Part shown: positions 34,130 through 42,526 of the stretch, piece after piece
Layout: the number at the start of each line of letters is the position of its first letter
Position numbering within the stretch: position 1 is the first letter of the stretch
DNA from: Chelatococcus reniformis
GTDB taxonomy: Bacteria > Pseudomonadota > Alphaproteobacteria > Rhizobiales > Beijerinckiaceae
DNA: 64,000 nucleotides
Assembly (NCBI RefSeq): GCF_014640075.1
Contig: NZ_BMGG01000006.1
Location: forward strand, 454,284-518,283
Direction: 5' to 3'
The notes under the pieces: generated by a model
Seen by the model: the letters and a program-made list of their open reading frames with translations, nothing else
Told to the model about the DNA's origin: nothing
The model's database searches: none
Made by a program: the position numbers and the translations under genes

Positions 34130-34696
34130 TCAGCGCAGAGCTCGCATCGCCATGTGGCCGAGGCTGTGGAGCTCGCGGGCATCGGCTCCGCCGCGGGCGG
34201 CGATGCGGATCGTCGCGAAGCTGGCGGCCACGAAGCCGGCCGCCGCCTCCGTATCGAGAACGGCCGCGACCTCGCCGTCGGCCTGGGCCTCCCGCACCCG
34301 CTTGGCGATGGCGATGTGGAGAGCACGGGCGCTGGCGTCTTGAATCTCCGACAGCTCCGGGCGGCTGCGTCCGAATTCGCAGATCGAGTTGACGCCCAGG
34401 CACGCCTGGGGCGCCTCCGCGACGACCCGCTCGATCATCGCTCGGATGCCGTCGAGGGCCCGCGGCGCGCCGCGCAGCGCCGTCACGTGCGCCTCGATCT
34501 CGCACGCCACGTAACGCTGCACCGCCGCGCAATAGAGCTGCCATTTGTCGCCGAACGTGTCGTAGAGGCTCTGCCGGCCGATGCCCATGGCGCGCACCAG
34601 CATCTCCGCCGAGGAGCCCTCGTAGCCGTGCTCGCGGAAGACGCGGATGGCCGCTTCCAGCACCTCGTCCCGGTCGAACTCCTTGGGCCTTGCCAT
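34130..34696 (-). CDS. TetR-family transcriptional regulator
   Basis: A 188-aa TetR regulator with the N-terminal HTH MARPKEFDRDEVLEAAIRVFREHGYEGSSAEMLVRAMGIGRQSLYDTFGDKWQLY and a helical ligand domain. The subgroup is close to the AcuR/YcdC-like and NemR-like group (QACLGVNSICEFGRS), often sensing electrophiles; two cysteines lie in this ligand domain. It is upstream of the quinone reductase gene on the same strand, and matching operators sit before each gene, so it probably represses itself and the reductase. Confidence 0.9.
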   Translation of the reverse strand: MARPKEFDRDEVLEAAIRVFREHGYEGSSAEMLVRAMGIGRQSLYDTFGDKWQLYCAAVQRYVACEIEAHVTALRGAPRALDGIRAMIERVVAEAPQACLGVNSICEFGRSRPELSEIQDASARALHIAIAKRVREAQADGEVAAVLDTEAAAGFVAASFATIRIAARGGADARELHSLGHMAMRALR

Positions 34697-34712
34697 CGTC
34701 GAACGCTAGCCA

Positions 34713-34729
34713 TTTTGGAATGAACAGTC
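34713..34729 (-). promoter_or_regulatory. TetR-type operator before tetR
   Basis: TTTTGGAATGAACAGTC (plus strand) lies 17 bases upstream of the tetR start codon. Read on the minus strand it is GACTGTTCATTCCAAAA, nearly the same as the site at 34089-34105. It probably gives autoregulation. Confidence 0.6.
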
Positions 34730-34967
34730 AATAATAACTGCGCGCGATGTCCATGGGCATGCGGCCATGTCGCTCGCAGCGGCCGGCGGGGTCCCAGCCT
34801 TCACGCGCCCCTTATCTCTTCGAGCCCGGCGACCAATGGATGCCTTATGGGCACAGGGCCATTTAGGAGTGCGGACGAGCCGACGTCCGTGCCCTCTGCC
34901 GGAGGCTGGAGAAGGCGCTCGCTCCCGGGCTCGGCACGGATCGTCCTCGCCGCGGAGGAGCTTTGCC

Positions 34968-35822
34968 ATGACCATCCAGAGAACGACATCGCCGGACGCG
35001 ATCCCGGAGCCCGACGCATCGGCCGGTCAGCCGTCGTGGGGCGTGCCGGCAGCGGTGCGCTACGGCGCGGCGCTCGCCATGACCGCTCTGGCGACGGCCC
35101 TGGCCGCCGGCGTCGACAGCACGGTGGCGATCCCGAACCTGTCGCTGGTCTACGTCATCCCCGTCGTCGTCGCCGCCGTCGCCTTCGGGCTAGGGCCGTC
35201 CCTCTGTGCCGCGGTGCTCGGTGCACTCGCCTACAACTACTTTCTGACCGCGCCGCGCTATTCGCTCGCGGTCGACGATCCCGCCAACATCTGGTCGATC
35301 GGGCTGCTCTTCCTCGTCGGCTGCGTCGCCAGCGCCGTCGCCTCGACGTCCAGGCACAAGGCCGTCGAGGCGGCCCATCTGAAGCGGCAGGCCGCGCTGC
35401 TGCAGGCCTTCGGTCGTGACGTCATCGCGGCCGACCGGGAACGCGCAGTCGTGGCGGTCACCGCCAGCGCTCTCGAAGCCCTGTTCAACGTACCGGTCGT
35501 GGTGATGCGCGTCGTGGAGGCCACGGCTGAGGTCGTCGAGACGTGCGGCGGGATCGACCCCGTCGAGGCGGAGACGGAGGCTGCCCGCTACACGGCAACG
35601 GAGAACCGGCACGTGCACGCAGCCGTCTACCCGTATGACACCTCGCGCTTCGACTTCTGGCCCGTGCCGGCGGTCGCTGGGTCGCGGTTCGTGATCGGGC
35701 TCGCGTTCGACCCCGCCGATCGTCCGGCGGAGCCTGGCACCCCGGTCGGGATCGTCGTGAGCCTGCTTGCGCTCGCGCTGACGCGCCAGCAGACGGCGGC
35801 CGGGCCGCGGCCGGGCCGTTGA
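34968..35822 (+). CDS. KdpD-like sensor fragment (DUF4118) without kinase domain
   Basis: A 284-aa membrane protein. Residues about 25-120 form the DUF4118 four-helix membrane domain as in KdpD (LVYVIPVVVAAVAFGLGPSLCAAVLGALAYNYFLTAPRYSLAVDDPANIW). Residues about 130-280 form a GAF-like domain (LLQAFGRDVIAADRERAVVAVTASALEALFNVP). Histidine-kinase HisKA and HATPase domains are absent: the protein stops after VSLLALALTRQQ, where KdpD would continue into the kinase. GGAGGAGC lies before the ATG at 34968. No kdp genes are nearby. Stand-alone DUF4118-GAF proteins exist, so this may be a genuine short sensor and not a broken gene. Confidence 0.82.
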   Translation: MTIQRTTSPDAIPEPDASAGQPSWGVPAAVRYGAALAMTALATALAAGVDSTVAIPNLSLVYVIPVVVAAVAFGLGPSLCAAVLGALAYNYFLTAPRYSLAVDDPANIWSIGLLFLVGCVASAVASTSRHKAVEAAHLKRQAALLQAFGRDVIAADRERAVVAVTASALEALFNVPVVVMRVVEATAEVVETCGGIDPVEAETEAARYTATENRHVHAAVYPYDTSRFDFWPVPAVAGSRFVIGLAFDPADRPAEPGTPVGIVVSLLALALTRQQTAAGPRPGR

Positions 35823-35873
35823 TCGCGGCCGCCGAGCAACGCCACCACCCTCGCCGCGAGGCGTCCGCGAGGG

Positions 35874-36575
35874 TCAGGCATGCGCAAGCCAGCCGCGCCA
35901 GGTGAAGGCGGCAAAGAACAGGCTCACGTCCTTGAAGCCCGCCTCGCGCAGGATTGCCTCGTCCTCTTCGGGGCTCAGCATGCTCACGTTCGCGTCCACG
36001 GCCACGCGGGCCTTGCTCGCCTGTTCAGGCTCCACCCCCGCAGCGATCGCGAAGGCGGCGTAGCGCGACAGCCAGAGCGCCCGCGCGTCGTCCCCTTGCG
36101 GAAAGCTGCCATGGGCCGCCACGAACGGCGCGCCGGGCTCGAGGCGGGCTCGCACATCGCGGGCCGTCCGCCGCCGCGCGTCAGCCTCGAGGAAGTGGAG
36201 CGTCAGCAGGCAAGTCGCTGCATCGAATGGCCCCCGTGGCGCGTCCTCGATATAGCCCTGGACGAGCTCGACACGCGTGCCCAGCGCACCGAGCGTGCGC
36301 GCCGCCAGGCGCAGCATCTCGGCGGACGGATCGACGCCCACGAAGGTCCAGCCCGGATGGGCCTGTGCCAGCGCGGTAAGCTCGAGGCCGCCCCCTGCCC
36401 CGAGCACGAGAACCCGCGCGTTCTGCGGGGCCCGCTCCGCCAGCAGGACACCGGTCATGCGGTGGAGATCGGCGAAACCCGGCACGTAGCGGCGAGGGCC
36501 GTCCGTATAGCGGGCGACCGCCTGCGGATCGGAGAAGGCGTTCAGCACGTCATCCGCGCTCCACTTGGTCGACAT
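35874..36575 (-). CDS. SAM-dependent methyltransferase (class I)
   Basis: A 233-aa Rossmann-type methyltransferase. The SAM-binding motif I is VLVLGAGGGLELTAL, followed by WTFVGVDPSAEML (acidic ribose-binding residue) and motif FDAATCLLTLHFLE. The substrate is unknown. The N-terminal about 60 residues (MSTKWSADDVLNAFSDPQAVARYTDGPRRYVPGFADLHRM) match the small methyltransferases annotated as class I SAM-dependent with an RYxxGPxRxVPGxxxL pattern. ATG 36575 is preferred over a start 18 codons upstream, which reads unlikely residues. It is convergent with the DUF4118 gene. Confidence 0.85.
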   Translation of the reverse strand: MSTKWSADDVLNAFSDPQAVARYTDGPRRYVPGFADLHRMTGVLLAERAPQNARVLVLGAGGGLELTALAQAHPGWTFVGVDPSAEMLRLAARTLGALGTRVELVQGYIEDAPRGPFDAATCLLTLHFLEADARRRTARDVRARLEPGAPFVAAHGSFPQGDDARALWLSRYAAFAIAAGVEPEQASKARVAVDANVSMLSPEEDEAILREAGFKDVSLFFAAFTWRGWLAHA

Positions 36576-36977
36576 GATCGAACTCCGTTCGCGAGGAGAC
36601 CGAGCGCCGGGATCTGGCGGGGCCGTCACAATATCATGTAACTTTAATTAGTACGTGAAAAGGAGCCCGTCAACGCATGACCTCGTGCCGCGCACTTGGC
36701 CGCCGCGACCCCGTGGGCGGACCTTCCCAGGTCGACGCGGGCCGAAGTTCGGCCGGCGGCGGGCGGGCCCCTGGTCCGGCGGTAGCGCCGTTCGCCAGCG
36801 ATCCACGGCTGTCTACTTGTCTGCGCGCCCATAGGACTTGCCGAAATTCGGCCGAAGACATCGGTGGCGCGCTAACACCTTCGTACAGGCAGGCAAAACG
36901 CACGTCGACGCGCATGCTCCGTCGGCATCGGGCGTCCATCCGGTGCCCCTCTCGCCACTTTCATGCGGAGAACAGCC
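36576..36977. other. 402-base intergenic region, divergent promoters
   Basis: The stretch separates the methyltransferase (minus) and the Tat-exported hydrolase (plus). Around 36632-36662 an AT-rich patch (TGTAACTTTAATTAGTACG) is the best candidate for a promoter. The remaining about 300 bases are GC-rich, and I see no gene, repeat or RNA in them. Confidence 0.4.
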
Positions 36978-37745
36978 ATGATGAACCGGCGCACCTTTTC
37001 GACCGCCCTGCTGGCGGGCGCGGCGGCATCCCTCGCCGCGCGCAGCGGCCTCGCCGCCACACAGGCCCCAACCCGGGCACGCAACGTCGTCCTCGTCCAT
37101 GGCCTCTTCGCCGACGGCTCGTGCTGGGCCGACGTGATTACCCGCCTCCAGACCCGGGGCCTCAACGTCACCTCGGTGCAAAACCCCCTCACCACGCTCC
37201 CCGACGCGGTGGCCGCAGCGGAGCGCGTTCTCGCCCGCCAGGACGGTCCGACGGTGCTGGTCGGCCACTCCTTCAGCGGGATGATCGTGAGCCAGGCCGG
37301 CGTGCATCCGAGCGTGTCGGCCGTCGTCTACGTGGCGGCGCGCGCGCCCGACGCGAACGAGGACTATACCGAGCTCGCCAAGGGCTACCCGACACCGCCG
37401 GCGACCGCCGGCATCGTGTTCGACGGCGATGAAGGCCGCCTCAGCGAGGCCGCCTTCCTGCGCGATTTCGCCGGCGACCTGCCGGAGGCCAAGGCCAAGG
37501 TGCTCTATGCGGTGCAGGAGCCATTCCACAAGACGCTGCTCGCCGGCAAGACCAGCGCGGCGGCCTGGCGGTCCAAGCCGAGCTTCTACGCCGTCTCGAC
37601 GCAGGACCGCACCATCAACCCCGACCTCCAGCGCTTCATGGCCAAGCGCATGGGCGCCACGACGATCGAGCTCGCCTCGAGCCACCTGTCGCTGATCTCT
37701 CATCCAGACGCCATCGCAGAGCTCATCCTGCAGGCCGCCGCGTAA
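36978..37745 (+). CDS. Tat-exported alpha/beta hydrolase
   Basis: A 255-aa hydrolase with an N-terminal twin-arginine signal (MNRRTFSTALLAGAAASLAA, after a double Met), so it probably acts in the periplasm after folding in the cytoplasm. The core shows the alpha/beta hydrolase fold: VVLVHGLFADGSCW (oxyanion region), nucleophile elbow LVGHSFSGM and a late catalytic His in ASSHLSLISHP. The family is often annotated as esterase or salicylate-esterase-like (DXXH), but the substrate is not deducible. Start ATG 36978 (or 36981) has GCGGAG upstream. The LysR gene at 37803 on the other strand is convergent to it. Confidence 0.85.
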   Translation: MMNRRTFSTALLAGAAASLAARSGLAATQAPTRARNVVLVHGLFADGSCWADVITRLQTRGLNVTSVQNPLTTLPDAVAAAERVLARQDGPTVLVGHSFSGMIVSQAGVHPSVSAVVYVAARAPDANEDYTELAKGYPTPPATAGIVFDGDEGRLSEAAFLRDFAGDLPEAKAKVLYAVQEPFHKTLLAGKTSAAAWRSKPSFYAVSTQDRTINPDLQRFMAKRMGATTIELASSHLSLISHPDAIAELILQAAA

Positions 37746-37802
37746 CGGGCTGGCTCTCGGCTTTGGTGGGGCCGCCGCAAAACGTATCGGCGAGCCCGGG
37801 GG

Positions 37803-38693
37803 TCATCGGCTCCGTTGAAGGTGGTCGATCAAGGCGCGCAGCTTCGGCGCGACGTGACGCCGGCTCGGATAGAAGAGGTAGAAGCCGGCAAACGGCGGGC
37901 AGTAACGGCCGAGGAGAGGCACGAGCTCGCCCCGCGCGATCCAGGGGCGGAAGCTCTCCTCCATGCCGAACGTAATGCCTGCGCCGGCGACCGCCAGCTT
38001 GATCATCAGGGCCATGTCGTTCGTCGTGATCTCGGGCGCCACGGCGACGCTGAACTCGCGGCCGTGCTCTGCGAATTCCCAGCGATAGGGCGCAGCCTTC
38101 GGCGCCGGACGCCAGCCGATGCAGCGATGGGCGGCGAGCTCGCGGGGGTGCGATGGTGCGCCGAACCGCTCGCGATAGGCGGGCGCGCAGACCGCCGCCT
38201 GCCGCTGCTCGCCCGAGACCGGCACTGCGACCATGTCCTGCTCGATCACCTCGCCGAGCCTGACGCCGGCATCGTAGCCTTCGGCCACGATATCGAGTTC
38301 ATCGTCCGTGACCGTGAGGTCGAGCTGCACGTCGGGATGAGCCTCCGCGAAGGTCGCAAGCAGATGACCCGACAGGAAGGTCTCCGCGATGGAGGAGACG
38401 GCCAGCCGCAGTTGCCCCCGCGGGCGGCCGCGCAGGTTCGCCGCCGCCTCCGCCGCCGCGCGCAGGTCGGCCATGGCCGGCGCCGCCACCTCGTGGAGCT
38501 GAAGGCCCGCCTCGGTCAGGCCGACGCTGCGCGTGGTGCGCTGCACCAACGCAACCCCCAGCGACGCTTCCAGCCGCGCGATGGCTTGGCTGACGGCGGA
38601 CCGCGATACCCCCAGGCGGTCGGCCGCCGCCCGGAAGCTCTTCTCGTCGGCGACGAGGGTGAACACCGCCAGCCCATTGAGATCCAAAGCCAT
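37803..38693 (-). CDS. LysR-family transcriptional regulator
   Basis: A 296-aa LysR protein with the N-terminal HTH (MALDLNGLAVFTLVADEKSFRAAADRLGVSRSAVSQAIARLEASLGVALVQRTTR, residues 1-55) and the LysR substrate domain. It is divergent from the SDR gene at 38814 with about 120 bases between, which is the typical arrangement for a LysR regulator and its target. It probably activates or represses that SDR and itself. Confidence 0.93.
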   Translation of the reverse strand: MALDLNGLAVFTLVADEKSFRAAADRLGVSRSAVSQAIARLEASLGVALVQRTTRSVGLTEAGLQLHEVAAPAMADLRAAAEAAANLRGRPRGQLRLAVSSIAETFLSGHLLATFAEAHPDVQLDLTVTDDELDIVAEGYDAGVRLGEVIEQDMVAVPVSGEQRQAAVCAPAYRERFGAPSHPRELAAHRCIGWRPAPKAAPYRWEFAEHGREFSVAVAPEITTNDMALMIKLAVAGAGITFGMEESFRPWIARGELVPLLGRYCPPFAGFYLFYPSRRHVAPKLRALIDHLQRSR

Positions 38694-38813
38694 TGGTTAG
38701 CTCTTCTTCCCAAACTGATCAGGCGAAGCCCGCTTATCGCGACAATGATGCCGACCTACCTTGGCCGCAACCGGCGTCACCCGGCGCCGTGACCGGCAAC
38801 GCAGGAGCGGACC

Positions 38814-39539
38814 ATGACCGTCGACAAGATCGTGCTCGTCACCGGCGCCTCGAGCGGCATCGGCGCGGGCATCGCCCGTGAACTCGCGGCCGCCGGCGCC
38901 AGGGTGATGCTCGGCGCGCGCCGCACCGAGCGGCTCGAAGCGCTCGCCCGGGAGATCCGCGCGCAGGGGGGCGAGGCGCAGGTGCGCCGCCTCGACGTGA
39001 CCGACCGTGACGATGTCGCCGCCTTTGCCGACACCGCCCGTCAGACCTGGGGGCCCGTCGACGTGATCGTCAACAATGCCGGCGTCATGCCGCTGTCGCT
39101 GATGGCCTCGCTCAAGGTGGACGAGTGGGACCGGATGGTCGACGTCAACATCAAGGGCGTGCTCTACGGCATCGCTGCGGTGCTGCCGGAGATGGTTGCG
39201 CGGAAGGCGGGCCATATCGTCAACATCGCCTCTATCGGCGCCCTCGCGGTGTCGCCCACCGCGGCCGTCTACTGCGCCACCAAGTTCGCCGTGCGGGCGA
39301 TCTCCGACGGGCTGCGCCAGGAGCATAGGGACCTCCGCGTCACCTGCGTCCATCCGGGTGTGGTGGAGAGCGAGCTCGCCGACAGCATCACCGATCCCGC
39401 GGCCGCCGCGGCGATGAAGACCTACCGCGCCGTTGCGCTCCAGCCCGCCGCCATCGGCCGCGCGGTGCGCTTCGCCGTCGAGCAGCCGGACGACGTGGAC
39501 GTGAGCGAAATCGTCGTCCGGCCGACCGCCGCCGCGTGA
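38814..39539 (+). CDS. Short-chain dehydrogenase/reductase (YdfG-like)
   Basis: A 241-aa classical SDR with cofactor motif TGASSGIG (residues 10-17), NNAG (87-90), catalytic S140, Y153 and K157. Sequences such as LGARRTERLEALAREIRAQGG and VCHPGVVESEL-type ending are typical of SDRs annotated as NADP-dependent serine/3-hydroxy acid or clavaldehyde dehydrogenases, and R36-R37 after the glycine motif suggest NADP(H). CAGGAGCGG stands before the ATG. It is divergent from the LysR gene at 38693. Confidence 0.9.
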   Translation: MTVDKIVLVTGASSGIGAGIARELAAAGARVMLGARRTERLEALAREIRAQGGEAQVRRLDVTDRDDVAAFADTARQTWGPVDVIVNNAGVMPLSLMASLKVDEWDRMVDVNIKGVLYGIAAVLPEMVARKAGHIVNIASIGALAVSPTAAVYCATKFAVRAISDGLRQEHRDLRVTCVHPGVVESELADSITDPAAAAAMKTYRAVALQPAAIGRAVRFAVEQPDDVDVSEIVVRPTAAA

Positions 39540-39612
39540 TCGTCCTGGGCTTGCAGGATCACCGACGGGCTCGGCAGCCCTCGTTGCGAGGCGACAGGCG
39601 GGTCGGAGCAGC

Positions 39613-40353
39613 TCAGATGATGCCGCCGTTGGCGCGCAGCACCTGGCCGTTGATCCAGGCGCCGTCCGGCCCAGCGAGGAAGGCGACCGCGGCGGCGATA
39701 TCCTCCGGCTCGCCCAGCCGCTCGAGCGGGGCGAGTTTGGCGAGGTGGTCGATCACCTGCTGCGGCTTGCCGTCGAGGAAGAGGGCGGTGGCGGTCGGGC
39801 CGGGTGCCACGGCGTTGACGGTGATGGCGCGCCCGCGCAGTTCCTTGGCGAGAACGTGAGTCATCGCCTCGACGGCGGCCTTGGTGGCGGCATAGATCCC
39901 ATAGGTGGGCTGGTAGAGGCCGACGACGCTCGACGACAGGTTGATGATCCGCCCGCCGCTGCGCAGCCGCTTCGCCGCCTCGCGCAAGGTGTTGAAGCTG
40001 CCCTTCAGGTTGACGGCGACCTGGCTGTCGAACAGCGCATCGTCGCTGTCGGCGAGGTTCGCCAGCTTCATGATGCCGGCATTGTTGACCAGCACGTCGA
40101 TGCCGCCGAAGGCGGTCTGCGCCGCATCGAACATGCGGGCCACAGCGGCCGCATCGCTCACGTCTGCCTGGGCGGGGATGGCGCGGCCACCGGCGGCCTC
40201 GATCCTCGTCACCAGCGCCTCGGCATCGGCTGCCCGGCCGGCATAGTTGACGACGACGGTGAACCCCTCCCCGGCCAGCCGCTCGGCGATAGCGGCGCCG
40301 ATGCCGCGCGAGGCGCCGGTGACGATGGCAACCTTGTTCGAGTCGGTGCTCAT
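39613..40353 (-). CDS. Short-chain dehydrogenase/reductase (3-oxoacyl reductase-like)
   Basis: A 246-aa classical SDR: TGASRGIG (residues 12-19), NNAG (90-93), a serine at about 141, Y154 and K158. The N-terminal pattern NKVAIVTGASRGIGAAIAERLAGEGFTVVVNYAG and C-terminal FLAGPDGAWINGQVLRANGGII match the group named FabG-like or glucose-1-dehydrogenase-like. ATG 40353 has AGGAGA before it. It is divergent from a LysR gene at 40478 (124 bases between), a second LysR/SDR pair next to the first one. Confidence 0.92.
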   Translation of the reverse strand: MSTDSNKVAIVTGASRGIGAAIAERLAGEGFTVVVNYAGRAADAEALVTRIEAAGGRAIPAQADVSDAAAVARMFDAAQTAFGGIDVLVNNAGIMKLANLADSDDALFDSQVAVNLKGSFNTLREAAKRLRSGGRIINLSSSVVGLYQPTYGIYAATKAAVEAMTHVLAKELRGRAITVNAVAPGPTATALFLDGKPQQVIDHLAKLAPLERLGEPEDIAAAVAFLAGPDGAWINGQVLRANGGII

Positions 40354-40477
40354 GGCTGTCTCCTGTTCGCTGCCGCCCCCTGGAGCGGATGCTCGCGAAG
40401 ATGCGCCCCGGAGATACCGGGATAATCGGGATAAAATTGGTAACACTGTTCGCTCTGTCGGAATTACGGAGCGTGGC

Positions 40478-41404
40478 ATGGACCGGCTCGATGCAATGCG
40501 GCTGTTCACGCGGGTGGTCGACCGGCGTAGCTTCACGCAGGCCGCCCACGACCTCGACATTCCGCGCTCGACCGCGACCGAGGTGATCCGGAGGCTCGAG
40601 GCGCGGCTCGGTGTGCGCCTGCTTCAGCGCACCACGCGCACGGTGCGGCCGACGCTCGACGGCGAGGCTTACTACCGCCGCTGTCTGGCGATTCTCGACG
40701 ACGTGGAGGATGCGGAGGGCGCCTTCCGCGGCGCTGCCCCCAAGGGCCTGCTCCGCGTCGAGGTGCAAGGCACGCTGGCGCGCCATTTCCTGATGCCGGG
40801 CCTGCCCGACTTCCTGGCTCACCATCCCGCGATCGAGATCGCCATGAGCGAGAGCGAGCGCTGGGTCGACGTGGTGCGGGAGGGTGTCGACTGTGTGCTG
40901 CGCTGGGGAACGCTGCCCGACAGCGACCTGGTGGCGCGCCCCGTCGCCCTGCTGCCGCGCATCACCTGCGCTGCCCCTGCCTACGTCGAGCGCTATGGCG
41001 CGCCGCGGACGATCGCCGAACTGGCCGGGCACCGCACCGTCGGCCTGCGCTCGATCACGACGGGCGCGGTGCGGCCCCTCGAGTTCCAGGCCGCGAACGG
41101 CTCCAAGCGGGTAGTGGCGGTGGCGACGCCGCTTTCGGTGACCGGCACCGAGACCTTCCTCTCCGGCATCCGCCTCGGCCTGGGGCTCGCCCAGATGCCG
41201 ACGTTCCACGTCGCGCAGGATCTCGCCTCCGGACGGTTGCTGCGCCTGCTGCCCGATCATCCGGTGCCGCCAGGTCCGGTCTCGGTGCTCTATCCCCGCA
41301 ACCGTCAGCTTTCGCCGCGCGTGCGCCTGTTCATCGATTGGGTCGTGCAGCGCTTTGCGGCGGCAAGCGGAGGCGGCACGGCGATCGCTCCGCCCGAGGT
41401 TTGA
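40478..41404 (+). CDS. LysR-family transcriptional regulator
   Basis: A 308-aa LysR protein with N-terminal HTH (MDRLDAMRLFTRVVDRRSFTQAAHDLDIPRSTATEVIRRLEARLGVRLLQRTTR, residues 1-56) and a CrgA-like effector domain. The ATG at 40478 fits the family start; upstream frame has no ribosome site. It is divergent from the SDR at 39613-40353 and probably regulates it. The denD gene follows 73 bases downstream on the same strand. Confidence 0.93.
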   Translation: MDRLDAMRLFTRVVDRRSFTQAAHDLDIPRSTATEVIRRLEARLGVRLLQRTTRTVRPTLDGEAYYRRCLAILDDVEDAEGAFRGAAPKGLLRVEVQGTLARHFLMPGLPDFLAHHPAIEIAMSESERWVDVVREGVDCVLRWGTLPDSDLVARPVALLPRITCAAPAYVERYGAPRTIAELAGHRTVGLRSITTGAVRPLEFQAANGSKRVVAVATPLSVTGTETFLSGIRLGLGLAQMPTFHVAQDLASGRLLRLLPDHPVPPGPVSVLYPRNRQLSPRVRLFIDWVVQRFAAASGGGTAIAPPEV

Positions 41405-41477
41405 CTTGCGGTGCGCATTGCGCCGTGATGAGCGGCCGCAGACGGCCTCCATCGGGCTCGGCAGGCACGAGGGTCAA

Positions 41478-42467
41478 ATGAAGGTTCTGATCGCTGGCGC
41501 GGCCGGCATGCTCGGGCGCAAGCTTGCGGAGCGCCTGTCGTCGGCCGGCCGGATCGGCAACAGGGAGCTGACGGGTCTGACCCTCGCTGATGTCGTTGCC
41601 CCGCAACGACCACCGGACCATGCCGGCGACGTCGAGCTGCTGGCGCTGGACGTTTCGAACGCGGACGACGTGGGCCGGTTGATCGCCCGCAGGCCGGACC
41701 TCGTCTATCATCTCGCCGCCATCGTCTCCGGCGAAGCCGAGGCCGACTTCGACAAAGGCTATCGCATCAATCTCGACGGCACGCGCCACCTATTCGAGGC
41801 CATCCGCCGGGAGGGGCTGCGCGAGCCCTACAAGCCCCGGGTCGTCTTCACCTCGTCGATCGCCGTCTTCGGCGCGCCTTTTCCGGAGGTCATTCCGGAC
41901 GAGTTCGGCACCATGCCGCTCACCAGCTATGGCACGCAGAAGGCAGTCAGTGAATTGCTGCTCGCCGACTACACCCGCCGCGGGATCTTCGACGGCATCG
42001 GCATCCGCCTGCCCACGATCTGCGTCCGCCCGGGCAAGCCCAACAAGGCGGCATCCGGCTTCTTCTCCAATATCCTGCGGGAGCCGCTTGTCGGCCTGGA
42101 GGCGGTCCTGCCGGTCTCGCCGGATGTGCGCCACTGGTTCGCAAGTCCGCGTTCGGCAGTGGACTTCCTGATGCACGCCGCGGCGCTCGATCTCGCCCAG
42201 GTGGGACCGCGGCGCAATCTCAGCATGCCGGGGCTCTCTGCCACGGTCGGCGAGGAGATCGAGGCGTTGCGTCGGGTCGCCGGCGAGCGGGCGGTCAAGC
42301 TGATCCGCCACGAGCCGGACGAGGCCATCATGCGCATGGTGGCCGGTTGGCCGCCGCGCTTCGACGCCGAGCGCGCCCGCGCGCTCGGCTTCGCGGCGGA
42401 GGCGCGCTTCGACGACATCATCCGCATCCATGTGGACGACGAACTCGGTGGGCGCATCGGCGGCTAG
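41478..42467 (+). CDS. denD: D-erythronate dehydrogenase (extended SDR)
   Basis: A 329-aa NAD-dependent epimerase/dehydratase-family enzyme. Motifs: cofactor site GAAGMLG (residues 7-13), catalytic S126-S127, Y151 and K155 in SYGTQKAVSELLLADY, plus VRPGKPNKAASGFFSNILREPL, which I associate with DenD. DenD oxidises D-erythronate at C2, the first step of a route to dihydroxyacetone phosphate. The usual partners (isomerase, kinase and decarboxylase genes) are not in the window. Length is normal. The TAG stop is contributed by the intergenic repeat copy 2. Confidence 0.87.
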   Translation: MKVLIAGAAGMLGRKLAERLSSAGRIGNRELTGLTLADVVAPQRPPDHAGDVELLALDVSNADDVGRLIARRPDLVYHLAAIVSGEAEADFDKGYRINLDGTRHLFEAIRREGLREPYKPRVVFTSSIAVFGAPFPEVIPDEFGTMPLTSYGTQKAVSELLLADYTRRGIFDGIGIRLPTICVRPGKPNKAASGFFSNILREPLVGLEAVLPVSPDVRHWFASPRSAVDFLMHAAALDLAQVGPRRNLSMPGLSATVGEEIEALRRVAGERAVKLIRHEPDEAIMRMVAGWPPRFDAERARALGFAAEARFDDIIRIHVDDELGGRIGG

Positions 42468-42504
42468 CGTTTTCGAGCGAAGTGGACGCCGGTTCGCGTA
42501 AAGA
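42465..42504 (+). repeat. Intergenic palindromic repeat, copy 2 (first part only)
   Basis: Forty bases match the first hairpin portion of copies 1 and 3, from the leading TAG through TTCGCGTAAAGA. The right arm GAAAACGC and the whole second hairpin are missing, so it is truncated and the first stem cannot form fully. It lies between denD and the YdeI-like gene, and its first three bases are the denD stop codon. Confidence 0.8.
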
Positions 42505-42526
42505 CGTCGGGCTCACCCCGGCATGG

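Noticed and set aside
32391..34544. A 717-codon frame on the minus strand across the AhpD-like, reductase and tetR genes
   Set aside because: It runs through three real genes in another frame and has low-complexity composition.
34968..35822. KdpD-like gene called a pseudogene
   Set aside because: No remnant of a kinase domain follows and the frame ends cleanly with a normal ribosome site, so a genuine short protein is as likely.
42465..42504. Truncated repeat read as an insertion-sequence end
   Set aside because: It matches the first part of the non-coding palindromic element and no transposase or inverted terminal repeats are present.
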